From NCBI RefSeq assembly GCF_041687215.1, contig NZ_JAWLCI010000024.1:1-64000 (forward strand): 64,000 nucleotides of DNA. The letters are read 5' to 3'. The DNA is from Mariniphaga sp041687215. Lineage in GTDB: Bacteria > Bacteroidota > Bacteroidia > Bacteroidales > Prolixibacteraceae. The notes below the pieces were generated by a model that did no database searches, was not told the origin of the DNA, and was given only the letters and a program-made list of their open reading frames with translations. The position numbers were made by a program, and so were the translations under genes. This document shows, one piece after another, positions 51,683 to 60,305 of this stretch; position 1 is the first letter of the stretch, and every line of letters starts with the position of its first letter.

Positions 51683-51708
51683 AAATTATTCTCATAAAAT
51701 GAATTCGG

Positions 51709-51921
51709 ATGAAAGCAGATGAACTTTTAAAGGAAATTGAAAAACTGCCGTTACATAAACGTATGTATTTGGTAGAAAAAACATTGCATACGATTAGAAA
51801 AAAAGAGGATTTAGATCAGATGAATCTGGCTGCTGAGGCTTTATACTCAGATTATAAAAAAGACAAGGATTTAACTGCTTTTACCGACATTGATTTTGAA
51901 GATTTTTATGAAACAAGGTGA
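51709..51921 (+). CDS. antitoxin of a MazF-type module
   Basis: 70-residue acidic helical protein (MKADELLKEIEKLPLHKRMY ... FTDIDFEDFYETR). It has the look of Bacteroidota antitoxins preceding PemK/MazF toxins: an N-terminal helix pair and an acidic, disordered tail that would cover the toxin. It overlaps the toxin start by 14 bases. No DNA-binding AbrB or RHH domain is evident, so autoregulation is uncertain. Confidence 0.78.
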   Translation: MKADELLKEIEKLPLHKRMYLVEKTLHTIRKKEDLDQMNLAAEALYSDYKKDKDLTAFTDIDFEDFYETR

Positions 51922-52255
51922 AATCTGGCTGATAAATCTTGACCCTACGGTAGGAGCTGAAATAAAAAAAACAAGACCTGCCGTTGTTGTTAATGATAAT
52001 ACTTTAGGAAAGCTTCCTTTAAAAGTGATAGTACCTGTAACAGACTGGAAGCAAAAGTTTGAAAATGCTCCGTGGATGATCAGAATTGAACCCGCCCAAA
52101 TAAATGGTTTAAGAAAGCTATCCTCTGCAGATTGTTTTCAGGTTCGTTCAGTTTCAGAAAACCGGTTTGTGAAAAAGTTAGGTACTGTTTCAAATGAAAT
52201 TCTCAATGAAATAAAATACGGGTTAGCAAAGGTTTTATCTATTGACACAGAATAA
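51908..52255 (+). CDS. PemK/MazF-family toxin endoribonuclease
   Basis: 115 residues: MKQGEIWLINLDPTVGAEIK is the classic MazF opening with the catalytic-loop Arg in KKTRPAVVVN, then VIVPVTDW, a beta-barrel core and IKYGLAKVLSI at the C-terminus. The family cleaves mRNA at short motifs. The frame is intact, unlike the ParE toxin at 7687. Start 51908 was chosen over 51890 because the conserved MKQGEIW begins there; it overlaps the antitoxin, giving coupling. Confidence 0.9.
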   Translation: MKQGEIWLINLDPTVGAEIKKTRPAVVVNDNTLGKLPLKVIVPVTDWKQKFENAPWMIRIEPAQINGLRKLSSADCFQVRSVSENRFVKKLGTVSNEILNEIKYGLAKVLSIDTE

Positions 52256-52264
52256 TTTGATTGT

Positions 52265-53134
52265 TTGAATAAATACTTAAACACATATCAATTAAAATTT
52301 AAAACTTATAGTCAGTTAATAAGGATAAATATTTTACTGGCTTGTTTGGTTTTCTGTGTCGGGGTAAAAGTTCAGGCCATCGAAAACCACCCCATTGGTG
52401 CCCGTTCACTGGGCCTTTCAGATGCTTCTGTTTCGTTTTCCGATGTGTGGGGAACGTTTCATAACCAGGCGGGAATTGCCGGGCTCGACGGATTTTCTGC
52501 CGGCTTTTTTTACGAATCGAGGTTTGGCGTTGACCTGCTATCACTTTCTGCCGGTTCGATAGTTTTGCCTGTGGGCGAAGGGGCATTTGGTTTGAGCTTT
52601 TTTCAGTTTGGCAGCGGGTTATTTAAAGAAAACAAATACGCACTGGCTTACGCCCGACAGTTGTCGGAAAAATGGAGTGCCGGTATTCAGCTAGATTACC
52701 TTACCCAGACTTTCCCCGAAAATGCACGGGCAAAAGGTTTTGCAACGGTTGAGGGCGGCGTACTTTTTCAACCTTCGGAAAAACTGCATTTGGGCGCACA
52801 TGTTTTTAATCCGTTGAAAGGTGGAATTGAATCACCAGCAGGAAAAGTTGAAATGCCTGTGGTGTTCCGTGGTGGTGGTCATTACCGGTTTAGTGAGATG
52901 GTTTTGGTAGCATTTGAAGCTGAAAAAGACAATCAAAATCCGGCACTTTTGAAAACCGGCATCGAATTTTTGCCCATGGAAAATTTGGCACTGCGGTTTG
53001 GTGTTTCGGGCAAGCCATTTAAATACACAGCCGGGGTGGGCTACAAAACCGGTAATCTTTCAGCCGACCTGGGGTTCAGTTACTATGGTAATCTGGGTAT
53101 AACGCCTTCTGTTTCAATTCAAATTTATTTGTAA
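52265..53134 (+). CDS. outer-membrane beta-barrel protein with no ATG start
   Basis: 289 residues from TTG 52265. A signal-like hydrophobic stretch (about 23-33) ends near VQAIEN, then a barrel of strands: SLGLSDASVSFSDVWGTFHNQAGIAGL, GAFGLSFFQFGSG, and a last strand ending GITPSVSIQIYL. The N-terminus resembles PorV/PorQ-like barrels (RSLGLSDASVSFSDVW). No in-frame ATG occurs before the barrel region; TTG 52265 or an ATA/ATT near 52325-52333 after AAGGA must initiate. Its stop overlaps the next ATG (TAATG). Confidence 0.75.
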   Translation: MNKYLNTYQLKFKTYSQLIRINILLACLVFCVGVKVQAIENHPIGARSLGLSDASVSFSDVWGTFHNQAGIAGLDGFSAGFFYESRFGVDLLSLSAGSIVLPVGEGAFGLSFFQFGSGLFKENKYALAYARQLSEKWSAGIQLDYLTQTFPENARAKGFATVEGGVLFQPSEKLHLGAHVFNPLKGGIESPAGKVEMPVVFRGGGHYRFSEMVLVAFEAEKDNQNPALLKTGIEFLPMENLALRFGVSGKPFKYTAGVGYKTGNLSADLGFSYYGNLGITPSVSIQIYL

Positions 53135-55176
53135 TGAGACGATTCCTCAAACATACTGCACTGTTTTTGCTGACTGCTTTTCCCTTTTATGTTTGGGCAC
53201 AAACGCCTGAATCTGCAGTTCAGTTGGAAGCCATTATCGAATCGATTCTGGAAGAATTGGGAGAAGAAACAGATGCAGCTCTGATTATGGAAGATTTGGA
53301 AGGATTTGCCAACAACCCGTTGAATATAAATGCAACAACTCGTGAACAATTGTCGCGGTTGCATTTGCTGGATGATATTCAGATTCAGAAGTTGCTTAAT
53401 TACCTCAAGGAATTTGGTCCGGCGTTATCCATTTATGAATTGAACACCATTGACGGATTTTCGCCTGAATTGCTGATGAAAATAGAACCTTTCATCTGGT
53501 TTGGGCCTAAAGAAGAAAAAACCCGCTCCGTTCCGGAAATGCTGAAATACGGCCGGCACGAACTTTTGGCACGAACGCTGGGAACATTGCAGAAACCGCA
53601 GGGATACAAGGAAAGGGACGACAGCACCACACCGTATGAAGGCAACCGGGCCCGATACTACACCCGCTACCGGTTTCAGTCGGGCGATAATATTTCTGCC
53701 GGAATCACCGCTGAAAAAGATCCTGGCGAGGCCTTCTTTTCAGGTTCAAACAAGCAGGGTTTTGATTTTTATTCAGCTCATTTAAGTCTGAAAGTCAGTC
53801 CGGTGATTGAAAACATTACCGTGGGCGATTTTGTGGTACGCAGCGGCCAGGGTTTGGTGTTGTGGCAGGGTTTTGCCATCGGAAAATCGCTGAACTCGCT
53901 AAACATTTCCAAAACCAACCAGGGGGTTCGGGCATACACTTCCACCGACGAAAACCAGTTTTTCAGAGGCGCTTCCACCACACTGAAACTTGGCGATGCT
54001 CGGGTGAGTTTGTTTTATTCTCAGAAAAACAGCGATGGTAATCTGGCCTATTCAGATTCGCTGGGGAATTATTTTACCAGTCTGCAAACCTCGGGATACC
54101 ACCGTACACAAAGCGAAATTGAAGACAAAAACAGTGTAAATGATTTGAATGTGGGAGCAGTTGCCTCGTGGAGTTTTCAAAACCTGAAAATTGGCGCCAC
54201 AGTTCTTTACCGGCAGTTCAATATGCCGTTCATCAGGAGCGACCAGCTTTACAACCGCTTTCGATTCAGTGGAAAAGAAAACATGGTGGCAGGTGCTGAT
54301 TACCTCTACAGCAAAGGCAAATACCAGCTTTTTGGAGAGGTTGCTGTTTCCAAATCGAAAGGAAAAGCAATTTTGCAGGGTGCCACTGCACATCTTCACG
54401 ATCGCATCCAGTTTTCAGGATTGTTTCGCCATTTTGATAAAAATTACCACGCCATGTGGGCTACACCATTTTCTGAAGTGAGTTCTGCAGCTAACGAAAC
54501 CGGTTTGTATTTAGGCACACGCATTTTGCCCGTGAGATTTGTTACACTTTCTGCTTATTCCGATTTTTACCGCTCAGAATGGATAAACTTTACAACTGCC
54601 GGACCTTCAACCGGATGGGATGTTTTAGCTCAGGCTGATTTCAGATTTTCAAAAAAAGTGCAGTTTTACCTTCGCTATAAAAATGAAGAAAAGGAACAAA
54701 AATTCAGAGTAGAGGAAAAGTATGAGGATTTGCCGGAACAGTTCAGGAAATCGCGGTTACATTTTCAATACAATCCGTCAGATATCATTACACTGAAAAC
54801 CAGACTTGAGCATGTTTTTTACAAAGGGCTGGAATCAGAAAACGGTTGGATGGTTTTTCAGGATGTGCAATATTCGCCGGGAAAAATTCCGCTTAACCTT
54901 TCAGCCAGGCTGGCTTATTTTAATACCGAAAGTTACAACTCCCGCATTTATGCTTATGAAAATGATTTGCTTTACACGTTTGCCGTTCCGGCATTTTTCG
55001 GAAAGGGTTTTCGCACGTACCTCAATCTGAAATACAAAATTAGCCAAAATGCCGAAATCTGGTTTAAACTGGCAAACACCTTGCAAGGCGGCGCCGAATT
55101 AATCAGTTCGGGTTACAACGAAATCGCTGGAAATCAAAAAACTGAGTTAAAATTTCAGTTGAGGTTGAAAATGTAA
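53134..55176 (+). CDS. helix-hairpin-helix outer-membrane barrel protein
   Basis: 680 residues with a Sec signal peptide (cut near WAQ, residue 23). Residues about 55-125 form ComEA-like helix-hairpin-helix repeats (NPLNINATTREQLSRLHLLD, LSIYELNTIDGFSPELLMKI). The remaining 550 residues are a large beta-barrel with repeated aromatic strands ending TELKFQLRLKM. HhH units bind DNA in ComEA, so a role in DNA uptake is possible, but this architecture is common in Bacteroidota without assigned function. It is coupled to the barrel gene upstream (1-base overlap). Confidence 0.75.
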   Translation: MRRFLKHTALFLLTAFPFYVWAQTPESAVQLEAIIESILEELGEETDAALIMEDLEGFANNPLNINATTREQLSRLHLLDDIQIQKLLNYLKEFGPALSIYELNTIDGFSPELLMKIEPFIWFGPKEEKTRSVPEMLKYGRHELLARTLGTLQKPQGYKERDDSTTPYEGNRARYYTRYRFQSGDNISAGITAEKDPGEAFFSGSNKQGFDFYSAHLSLKVSPVIENITVGDFVVRSGQGLVLWQGFAIGKSLNSLNISKTNQGVRAYTSTDENQFFRGASTTLKLGDARVSLFYSQKNSDGNLAYSDSLGNYFTSLQTSGYHRTQSEIEDKNSVNDLNVGAVASWSFQNLKIGATVLYRQFNMPFIRSDQLYNRFRFSGKENMVAGADYLYSKGKYQLFGEVAVSKSKGKAILQGATAHLHDRIQFSGLFRHFDKNYHAMWATPFSEVSSAANETGLYLGTRILPVRFVTLSAYSDFYRSEWINFTTAGPSTGWDVLAQADFRFSKKVQFYLRYKNEEKEQKFRVEEKYEDLPEQFRKSRLHFQYNPSDIITLKTRLEHVFYKGLESENGWMVFQDVQYSPGKIPLNLSARLAYFNTESYNSRIYAYENDLLYTFAVPAFFGKGFRTYLNLKYKISQNAEIWFKLANTLQGGAELISSGYNEIAGNQKTELKFQLRLKM

Positions 55177-55220
55177 ATCCGAATTCGTTACTTTGTTCCC
55201 GCAATTTGAACAGCTACAAA

Positions 55221-56363
55221 ATGGAGTATAATTTTGACGACATTCGCCCTTACACCGATAAGGAGGCAAGGGAGAAGATTAGAACAATGGTAAAAGACCC
55301 TGCTTTTGAGAGGGTGTTGATGTACCTTTTTAAAAACCGTCCGAAGGTGGAAATGGTGAAGTTACAGTTGCGGATGATTCGTAAAATAAAGCAGTTGCAA
55401 GGCACTTTTGTGTACGATTTGCTGCGGTGGATCATCAACAAAACTTCAGACGGACTCCAATGCACCGGGTTTGAAAACCTGGACAAAACCAAACCCTACC
55501 TTTTTATTTCCAATCACCGCGATATTATTCTCGATGCCGCTTTGCTCAATTACCTCATTTTTGAAAAAGGGATGAACACCACCCAAATTGCAATTGGCAA
55601 CAACCTTTTGTTGTACGAGTGGATTGAGCATGCGGTGAAACTCAACCGGGCATTTATTATTAAACGCAATTTGCCACCACGCGAGCTGATGGAAGCGTCG
55701 CAAAAAGTTTCGCATTTTATCCGGAAATCCATCACCGAAGACAACCTTTCTGTTTGGATTGCCCAGCGCGAAGGCCGCACCAAAGACGGTTTCGATAAAA
55801 CCCAGGAAAGCGTTTTGAAAATGCTGAACATGAGCAATAAAAAGAGTTTTTCTGATGGATTTAATGAGCTCAATATTGTTCCGGTTTCCATTTCGTATGA
55901 AATTGAACCGTGCGGTTTGGCCAAAATGAAGGAACTCATTAAAAAGGAACATTACGGACAAAAGAAAACAGATAAAGACGATTTGAAAAGTATGTCGATG
56001 GGAATGTTCAATCCGAAAGGCAGAATGCGCTTTTCGTTCGGGCAGCCCATTGAAGTGAATTTCGAAGAGGTAAAATCCAAAGAGCAGCAAAATCAGCAAA
56101 TTAAGGAACTGGCGCAAAAGGTTGACAATCAGATTTACGCCAACTTTAAATTGTGGCCCAACAATTTTATCGCCTACGATATGCTGATGCCCGAGCCAAA
56201 GTTCAAACACAGATACACTTCGCACGAAAAGAAAGTTTTTAAAACCATGCTCGAACAGGCGATGATTTTTATCGACTTTCCCATTACCGATATCCAGGAA
56301 CGTTTCCTGAAAATGTATGCCAATCCGGTAATTAACAAAATGAAAGTGGTGGATTTGAAATGA
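55221..56363 (+). CDS. PlsB-like acyltransferase
   Basis: 380-residue cytoplasmic or peripheral acyltransferase of the glycerol-phosphate family. Motif I appears as ISNHRDIILDAAL, with five rather than four residues between His99 and Asp105; AQREGRTKDGFDKTQ matches the GxRSRTG block and VPVSISYE motif IV. The C-terminus is charged. It probably acylates a lysophosphatidate or related lipid. ATG 55221 was preferred over an upstream TTG at 55206. It overlaps the following HAD gene by 4 bases. Confidence 0.82.
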   Translation: MEYNFDDIRPYTDKEAREKIRTMVKDPAFERVLMYLFKNRPKVEMVKLQLRMIRKIKQLQGTFVYDLLRWIINKTSDGLQCTGFENLDKTKPYLFISNHRDIILDAALLNYLIFEKGMNTTQIAIGNNLLLYEWIEHAVKLNRAFIIKRNLPPRELMEASQKVSHFIRKSITEDNLSVWIAQREGRTKDGFDKTQESVLKMLNMSNKKSFSDGFNELNIVPVSISYEIEPCGLAKMKELIKKEHYGQKKTDKDDLKSMSMGMFNPKGRMRFSFGQPIEVNFEEVKSKEQQNQQIKELAQKVDNQIYANFKLWPNNFIAYDMLMPEPKFKHRYTSHEKKVFKTMLEQAMIFIDFPITDIQERFLKMYANPVINKMKVVDLK

Positions 56364-57010
56364 ATGCACGGGCAATTATCTGGGACTGGAACGGAACGCT
56401 GCTGAACGACCTTGGCTTGTGTGTTTCATCAATAAATATTTTGCTCGAAAACAGAAAACTGCCAATATTAAACCCTGAAAAGTACAAGGAAGTTTTTTCA
56501 TTTCCGGTAAAAGATTACTACCAGGCAGTTGGATTCGATTTCACCAAAGAAGCTTTTAAAGTTCCTGCCATGGAGTTCATTTCATTATACGAAAGCCAGG
56601 TAGAAAATTGTACGCTTCAACCCGGACCTTTGGATGTTCTCAGTTTTTTCGAAGAAAAAGGATTAAAGCAGTTTGTGCTTTCGGCCATGCACCAGGATAT
56701 GCTAGAGAAAACATTAAAGCACAATGGCATTTTTCGGTTTTTTGAAGCTGTTGCCGGACTGGGCGATCATTACGCCGTTTCGAAGGTGGAGCGCGGGCAG
56801 CAGCTTATTAATCAGTTCAAAATTGAAAAAGAAAAAGCCCTGATAATTGGCGATACCATTCATGATTTTGAAGTGGCACAGGAACTGGGAATCCGCTGCA
56901 TTCTGATTGCCGACGGGCACCAGTCGGAAGAAAGGCTGAAAAAAACCGGTGCTTTCGTGTTGAATAATCTTTTCGAGATGAAAAAAGTTGAAGACATTAA
57001 TTTTGTTTGA
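56360..57010 (+). CDS. HAD-superfamily phosphatase (phosphoglycolate-phosphatase-like)
   Basis: 216-residue HAD hydrolase. Motif I reads IIWDWNGTLLND: the nucleophile Asp is present but the second Asp of DxD is Asn. Motif II is LSAMHQD, Lys of motif III near VSKVERGQQ, and motif IV GDTIHDFEVAQELG. The helical cap (about 20-90) is that of phosphoglycolate phosphatase. The D-to-N change occurs in a known HAD subset; substrate unknown. Overlaps the acyltransferase gene by 4 bases and the next gene follows. Confidence 0.85.
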   Translation: MNARAIIWDWNGTLLNDLGLCVSSINILLENRKLPILNPEKYKEVFSFPVKDYYQAVGFDFTKEAFKVPAMEFISLYESQVENCTLQPGPLDVLSFFEEKGLKQFVLSAMHQDMLEKTLKHNGIFRFFEAVAGLGDHYAVSKVERGQQLINQFKIEKEKALIIGDTIHDFEVAQELGIRCILIADGHQSEERLKKTGAFVLNNLFEMKKVEDINFV

Positions 57011-57030
57011 CAAACTACCTAACCATTAAA

Positions 57031-58461
57031 ATGAAAACACTATTCTCTGAAAAGTACATTTTGCTGACTTTTTTAACTGTTTCGGTTTTATTTCGCCTTT
57101 TCAGTTTTTTTCCCAGTTTGCTCGATCACGATGAATCGACCTACCTGATTATTGGCCGCGAAATTTTACAGGGGAAAGAACTTTATACCGATGTTACCGA
57201 CACCAAACCAGCCGGCATTTTTTTGTTTTATGCTGCGCTGGAGTTTCTTTTTGGCGGCTCCATTTTTATGAAACGGTTTGTTTTTGCGCTGGTGGTCGGA
57301 TTTACGGCTTTTCTCGTTTATAAGGTTTCAAAACGATTTTTCAAAAACAGAAAAGCAGCTATTGCATCAGGACTGATTTACATTTTTTATACCTCCATTT
57401 GGGTTTACCATGGCCGGTCACCCAATACCGAATTGTTGTTTAACCTGACCACAATCAGTACTTTGTTGCTTTTTCTTCAACCCAAAATGAAACCCTGGAT
57501 TTTGGGCGGCCTGCTCATGGGAATTGGGTTCATTATAAAATACCTCGTGTTGTTCGATTTGGTGGCATTTTTCCTGTTTTTCTTTGTAACAGAAATTATT
57601 AGTGATACAAAAATATTACAGCGAACCGAATTCTGGGGAAGGTATGTTTTGGCCGGATTGGCTTTTTTGCTTCCTTTCGGGTTGTTGAATCTCTGGTTTT
57701 GGCTGGACGATCCTGCTCACGAATTTTTTTATGTTACTTATGAATTGCCCGGAAATTACGGCAGCAATCCGTCCCTGAAAAGATACGGAGTTATGCTGGC
57801 CGACTTTATTGGTAAATTTTTACCCATTTCCTTTTTCCTTTTTTATGTGATTTTTAAGCGCAACAATTTTTTGAAAGGAAACTTAAAATGGTTTTTTGTT
57901 GTATGGGTTTTCAGCATTTTAGTTGCCATTTACCTTCCAGGCAAAGAGTTTAGCCACTACACCGTCCAACTGATGCTCCCACTGAGTTTGCTGGCTGGTT
58001 TATTTTTTCATTCCGAATTTAAAATAGATAAATATTCTTTAGTCATATTTTCACGAAAAAGTGGGCTGGCATTGCTGATTGTGTTCGTGCTTGTTATTCA
58101 AATTATCAGTTTTAACAATGAAGTTTTAAAACCTGATTATCCGCGGGAAGTTGCTTCTGTCATTCAGCAGGAGCTGGATTCGGAAGAAAAAGTTTTTGTT
58201 GGCAATTACCAACAGATTGTTTATTATCTGCTTGATTTGGAAAGCCCCACCAAATTTGTTCATGCCAATCTGCTTTTCACTGAAACACACAAGGCCTTTA
58301 AAATTGATGCAGATCAGGAATTGGATCGCATTATGAAAACTTCTCCTGAATTTGTGATTGTTGTGCGAGAGAATGAAAAGGTTTTAAAGTTGATGGGAAA
58401 AAATTATCAACTTGTTGCGGAATTGGATCAGGGGAAGATAAAATTGTACCGGTTGATTTAA
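57031..58461 (+). CDS. GT-C family membrane glycosyltransferase
   Basis: 476 residues with 10-12 hydrophobic helices. The catalytic acidic motif LLDHDESTYLIIGREILQG lies in the first periplasmic loop, as in the PMT/ArnT (GT39/83-like) group that uses lipid-linked sugars. FHSEF and the C-terminal soluble part (about 380-476) follow. Target unknown; possibly modification of an exported glycoconjugate. ATG 57031 chosen over a TTG at 57007. It meets recJ tail to tail, overlapping by 4 bases. Confidence 0.82.
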   Translation: MKTLFSEKYILLTFLTVSVLFRLFSFFPSLLDHDESTYLIIGREILQGKELYTDVTDTKPAGIFLFYAALEFLFGGSIFMKRFVFALVVGFTAFLVYKVSKRFFKNRKAAIASGLIYIFYTSIWVYHGRSPNTELLFNLTTISTLLLFLQPKMKPWILGGLLMGIGFIIKYLVLFDLVAFFLFFFVTEIISDTKILQRTEFWGRYVLAGLAFLLPFGLLNLWFWLDDPAHEFFYVTYELPGNYGSNPSLKRYGVMLADFIGKFLPISFFLFYVIFKRNNFLKGNLKWFFVVWVFSILVAIYLPGKEFSHYTVQLMLPLSLLAGLFFHSEFKIDKYSLVIFSRKSGLALLIVFVLVIQIISFNNEVLKPDYPREVASVIQQELDSEEKVFVGNYQQIVYYLLDLESPTKFVHANLLFTETHKAFKIDADQELDRIMKTSPEFVIVVRENEKVLKLMGKNYQLVAELDQGKIKLYRLI

Positions 58462-60182
58462 AAAATATCCCGTTTTTTAATGTCGCGGATAAAAAGCTGG
58501 AGGCTGGTTTTGCCCCGGTATTCATTTTCGGTAATCGAATAGCACACATCAAAAGGTAACCCTGAAGTTATCAAATCGAATTTTTCGGACTGGTTGAACG
58601 CAATGCCGGGGAAAATGCCGGAATTTACATCGGGTTCCACCAAATCGAGTTTCAGATGTTCTTTGTTTTTTCCCACCAAACGGCTGGTGCCGGCATCAAA
58701 TACATCTTCGGTAACAAAAACCGGAGTCATATTATGTGGGCCAAACGGTGCAAATTGTTTCAAAATGCGGTAAAAGCGAGGTGTAATTTCACTCAGCGTA
58801 ATTTTGGCATCCACTTCAATGGTTTGCACCTGCGAAAGGTCGGTTAACTGGTTGGTCACAATTTCTTCGAACCTTCGCCTGAATTCAGGAACGTTTTCAA
58901 TTTTCAGGGTAAGTCCGGCAGCGTACATGTGCCCGCCATACGATTCCAGCAAATCGCTGCATTGGCCAATGGCTTCGTATAAATCAAAATCTTTTACCGA
59001 GCGTGCCGAGCCTGTTGCCAGTCCGTTCGATTCGGTTAGAATTATGGTAGGCCTGTAATATTGCTCGGTTACGCGGGAAGCCACAATTCCCACCACACCT
59101 TTATGCCAGTCGCGGTTATAAAGCACCGTGCTGTTCATGGCTTTCATAACAGGGTCGTTTTCAATCATGTCCAGCGCATCCTGCGTAATGTCGCGGTCCA
59201 GCGTTTTTCTGATTTCATTGAATGAATCGATTTCTTCACCTAAAATGTCAGATTTATCTTCGTCAATGGATACAAGAATCTGCACGGACTTCTTCCCGTG
59301 TTCAATCCGTCCGGAAGCATTTAGCCGCGGGCCGATTTTAAACACGATGTCACTGATGGTTATGTCGTTTCCGTTAATTCCTGCCAGGTTGATGATGGTT
59401 TGCAATCCCATTCCCGGGTTTGAATTCAGCTTTTTCAAACCGTAATATGCCAAAACCCTGTTTTCGCCTGTAATGGGAACAATGTCAGAAGCAATGCTAA
59501 CTACCACCAAATCGAGCAGGTCATAAATTTCCTCCAGTTCAACATTATTTTTCTGGCAATAGGCCTGCAAAAGCTTAAAACCTACTCCGCACCCTGAAAG
59601 TTCTTTGTAGGGGTAGTTGCAGTCGGGTTGTTTGGGATCGAGCACAGCCACTGCCGGAGGTACTTCATCATCCGGATTATGGTGGTCGCAAATAACAAAA
59701 TCGAGGCCCCGGTTTTTAGCATCGGCAATTTTATCTACGGCTTTTATTCCGCAGTCGAGGGCAATGATTAGCGTAAAACCATTTTCTGCAGCATAATCGA
59801 TGCTTTTTGGCGAAATGCCATACCCTTCGCTGTACCGGTCGGGAATGTAATATTCAATGTGCTCGAGGCGTGGTTTCAGAAAAGTGTACATCAGCGCTAC
59901 CGAGGTAGTGCCATCCACATCATAATCGCCGTAAACCAGCACTTTTTCCTGGTTGGTAATGGCCAGTTCCAAACGGGCTACCGCTTTATCCATGTCTTTC
60001 ATCAGAAAGGGATCAAGAAGATCGCTCAGCCGCGGACGGAAAAAAGCCTTGGCCTCGTTAAAGGTGGTAATCCCCCGCTGAACCAGTAACCGCGCTATGG
60101 TCATATTCACGTTTAGCGCTGCCGACAGGTGTTTTATTTCGTTCGGATCGCCCTGCTTTTTCAATTCCCAGATTTTTTCCAT
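58458..60182 (-). CDS. recJ: single-stranded-DNA exonuclease RecJ
   Basis: 574-residue DHH-family 5'-3' exonuclease for recombination and repair. Motifs: VYGDYDVDGTTSVALM (about 83-98), DHH at 166-168 (ICDHHNPDDE), and the DHHA1 domain with SGRIEHGKKS and GGHMYAAGLTL. Length and order match bacterial RecJ. ATG 60182 begins the conserved part and follows a -7 promoter; a longer upstream frame would run into lysS territory. Confidence 0.96.
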   Translation of the reverse strand: MEKIWELKKQGDPNEIKHLSAALNVNMTIARLLVQRGITTFNEAKAFFRPRLSDLLDPFLMKDMDKAVARLELAITNQEKVLVYGDYDVDGTTSVALMYTFLKPRLEHIEYYIPDRYSEGYGISPKSIDYAAENGFTLIIALDCGIKAVDKIADAKNRGLDFVICDHHNPDDEVPPAVAVLDPKQPDCNYPYKELSGCGVGFKLLQAYCQKNNVELEEIYDLLDLVVVSIASDIVPITGENRVLAYYGLKKLNSNPGMGLQTIINLAGINGNDITISDIVFKIGPRLNASGRIEHGKKSVQILVSIDEDKSDILGEEIDSFNEIRKTLDRDITQDALDMIENDPVMKAMNSTVLYNRDWHKGVVGIVASRVTEQYYRPTIILTESNGLATGSARSVKDFDLYEAIGQCSDLLESYGGHMYAAGLTLKIENVPEFRRRFEEIVTNQLTDLSQVQTIEVDAKITLSEITPRFYRILKQFAPFGPHNMTPVFVTEDVFDAGTSRLVGKNKEHLKLDLVEPDVNSGIFPGIAFNQSEKFDLITSGLPFDVCYSITENEYRGKTSLQLFIRDIKKRDIF

Positions 60183-60214
60183 GTGTATTTTTAAAATTTT
60201 CCTTACCCGGTTTG

Positions 60215-60222
60215 CAAAGATA
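60215..60222 (-). promoter_or_regulatory. -7 element of recJ
   Basis: On the minus strand TATCTTTG, an exact TAnnTTTG match, 32 bases before the recJ ATG. No clear upstream element. Confidence 0.45.
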
Positions 60223-60272
60223 ACAAATGAAACCGAAGAAGAATTCTTAAAATGATTCACACCATCTTTTAC

Positions 60273-60280
60273 TATCTTTG
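60273..60280 (+). promoter_or_regulatory. -7 element of lysS
   Basis: TATCTTTG, exact consensus, 25 bases before the lysS ATG. With the recJ element 50 bases away it defines a divergent promoter pair. Confidence 0.5.
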
Positions 60281-60305
60281 CGGAAATTTTTTTGAAGGGA
60301 GAACA

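Noticed and set aside
55446..56375. A 309-codon minus-strand frame over the acyltransferase gene
   Set aside because: Antisense shadow with rare-residue composition (many His, Phe, Asn); the plus strand carries a clear family.
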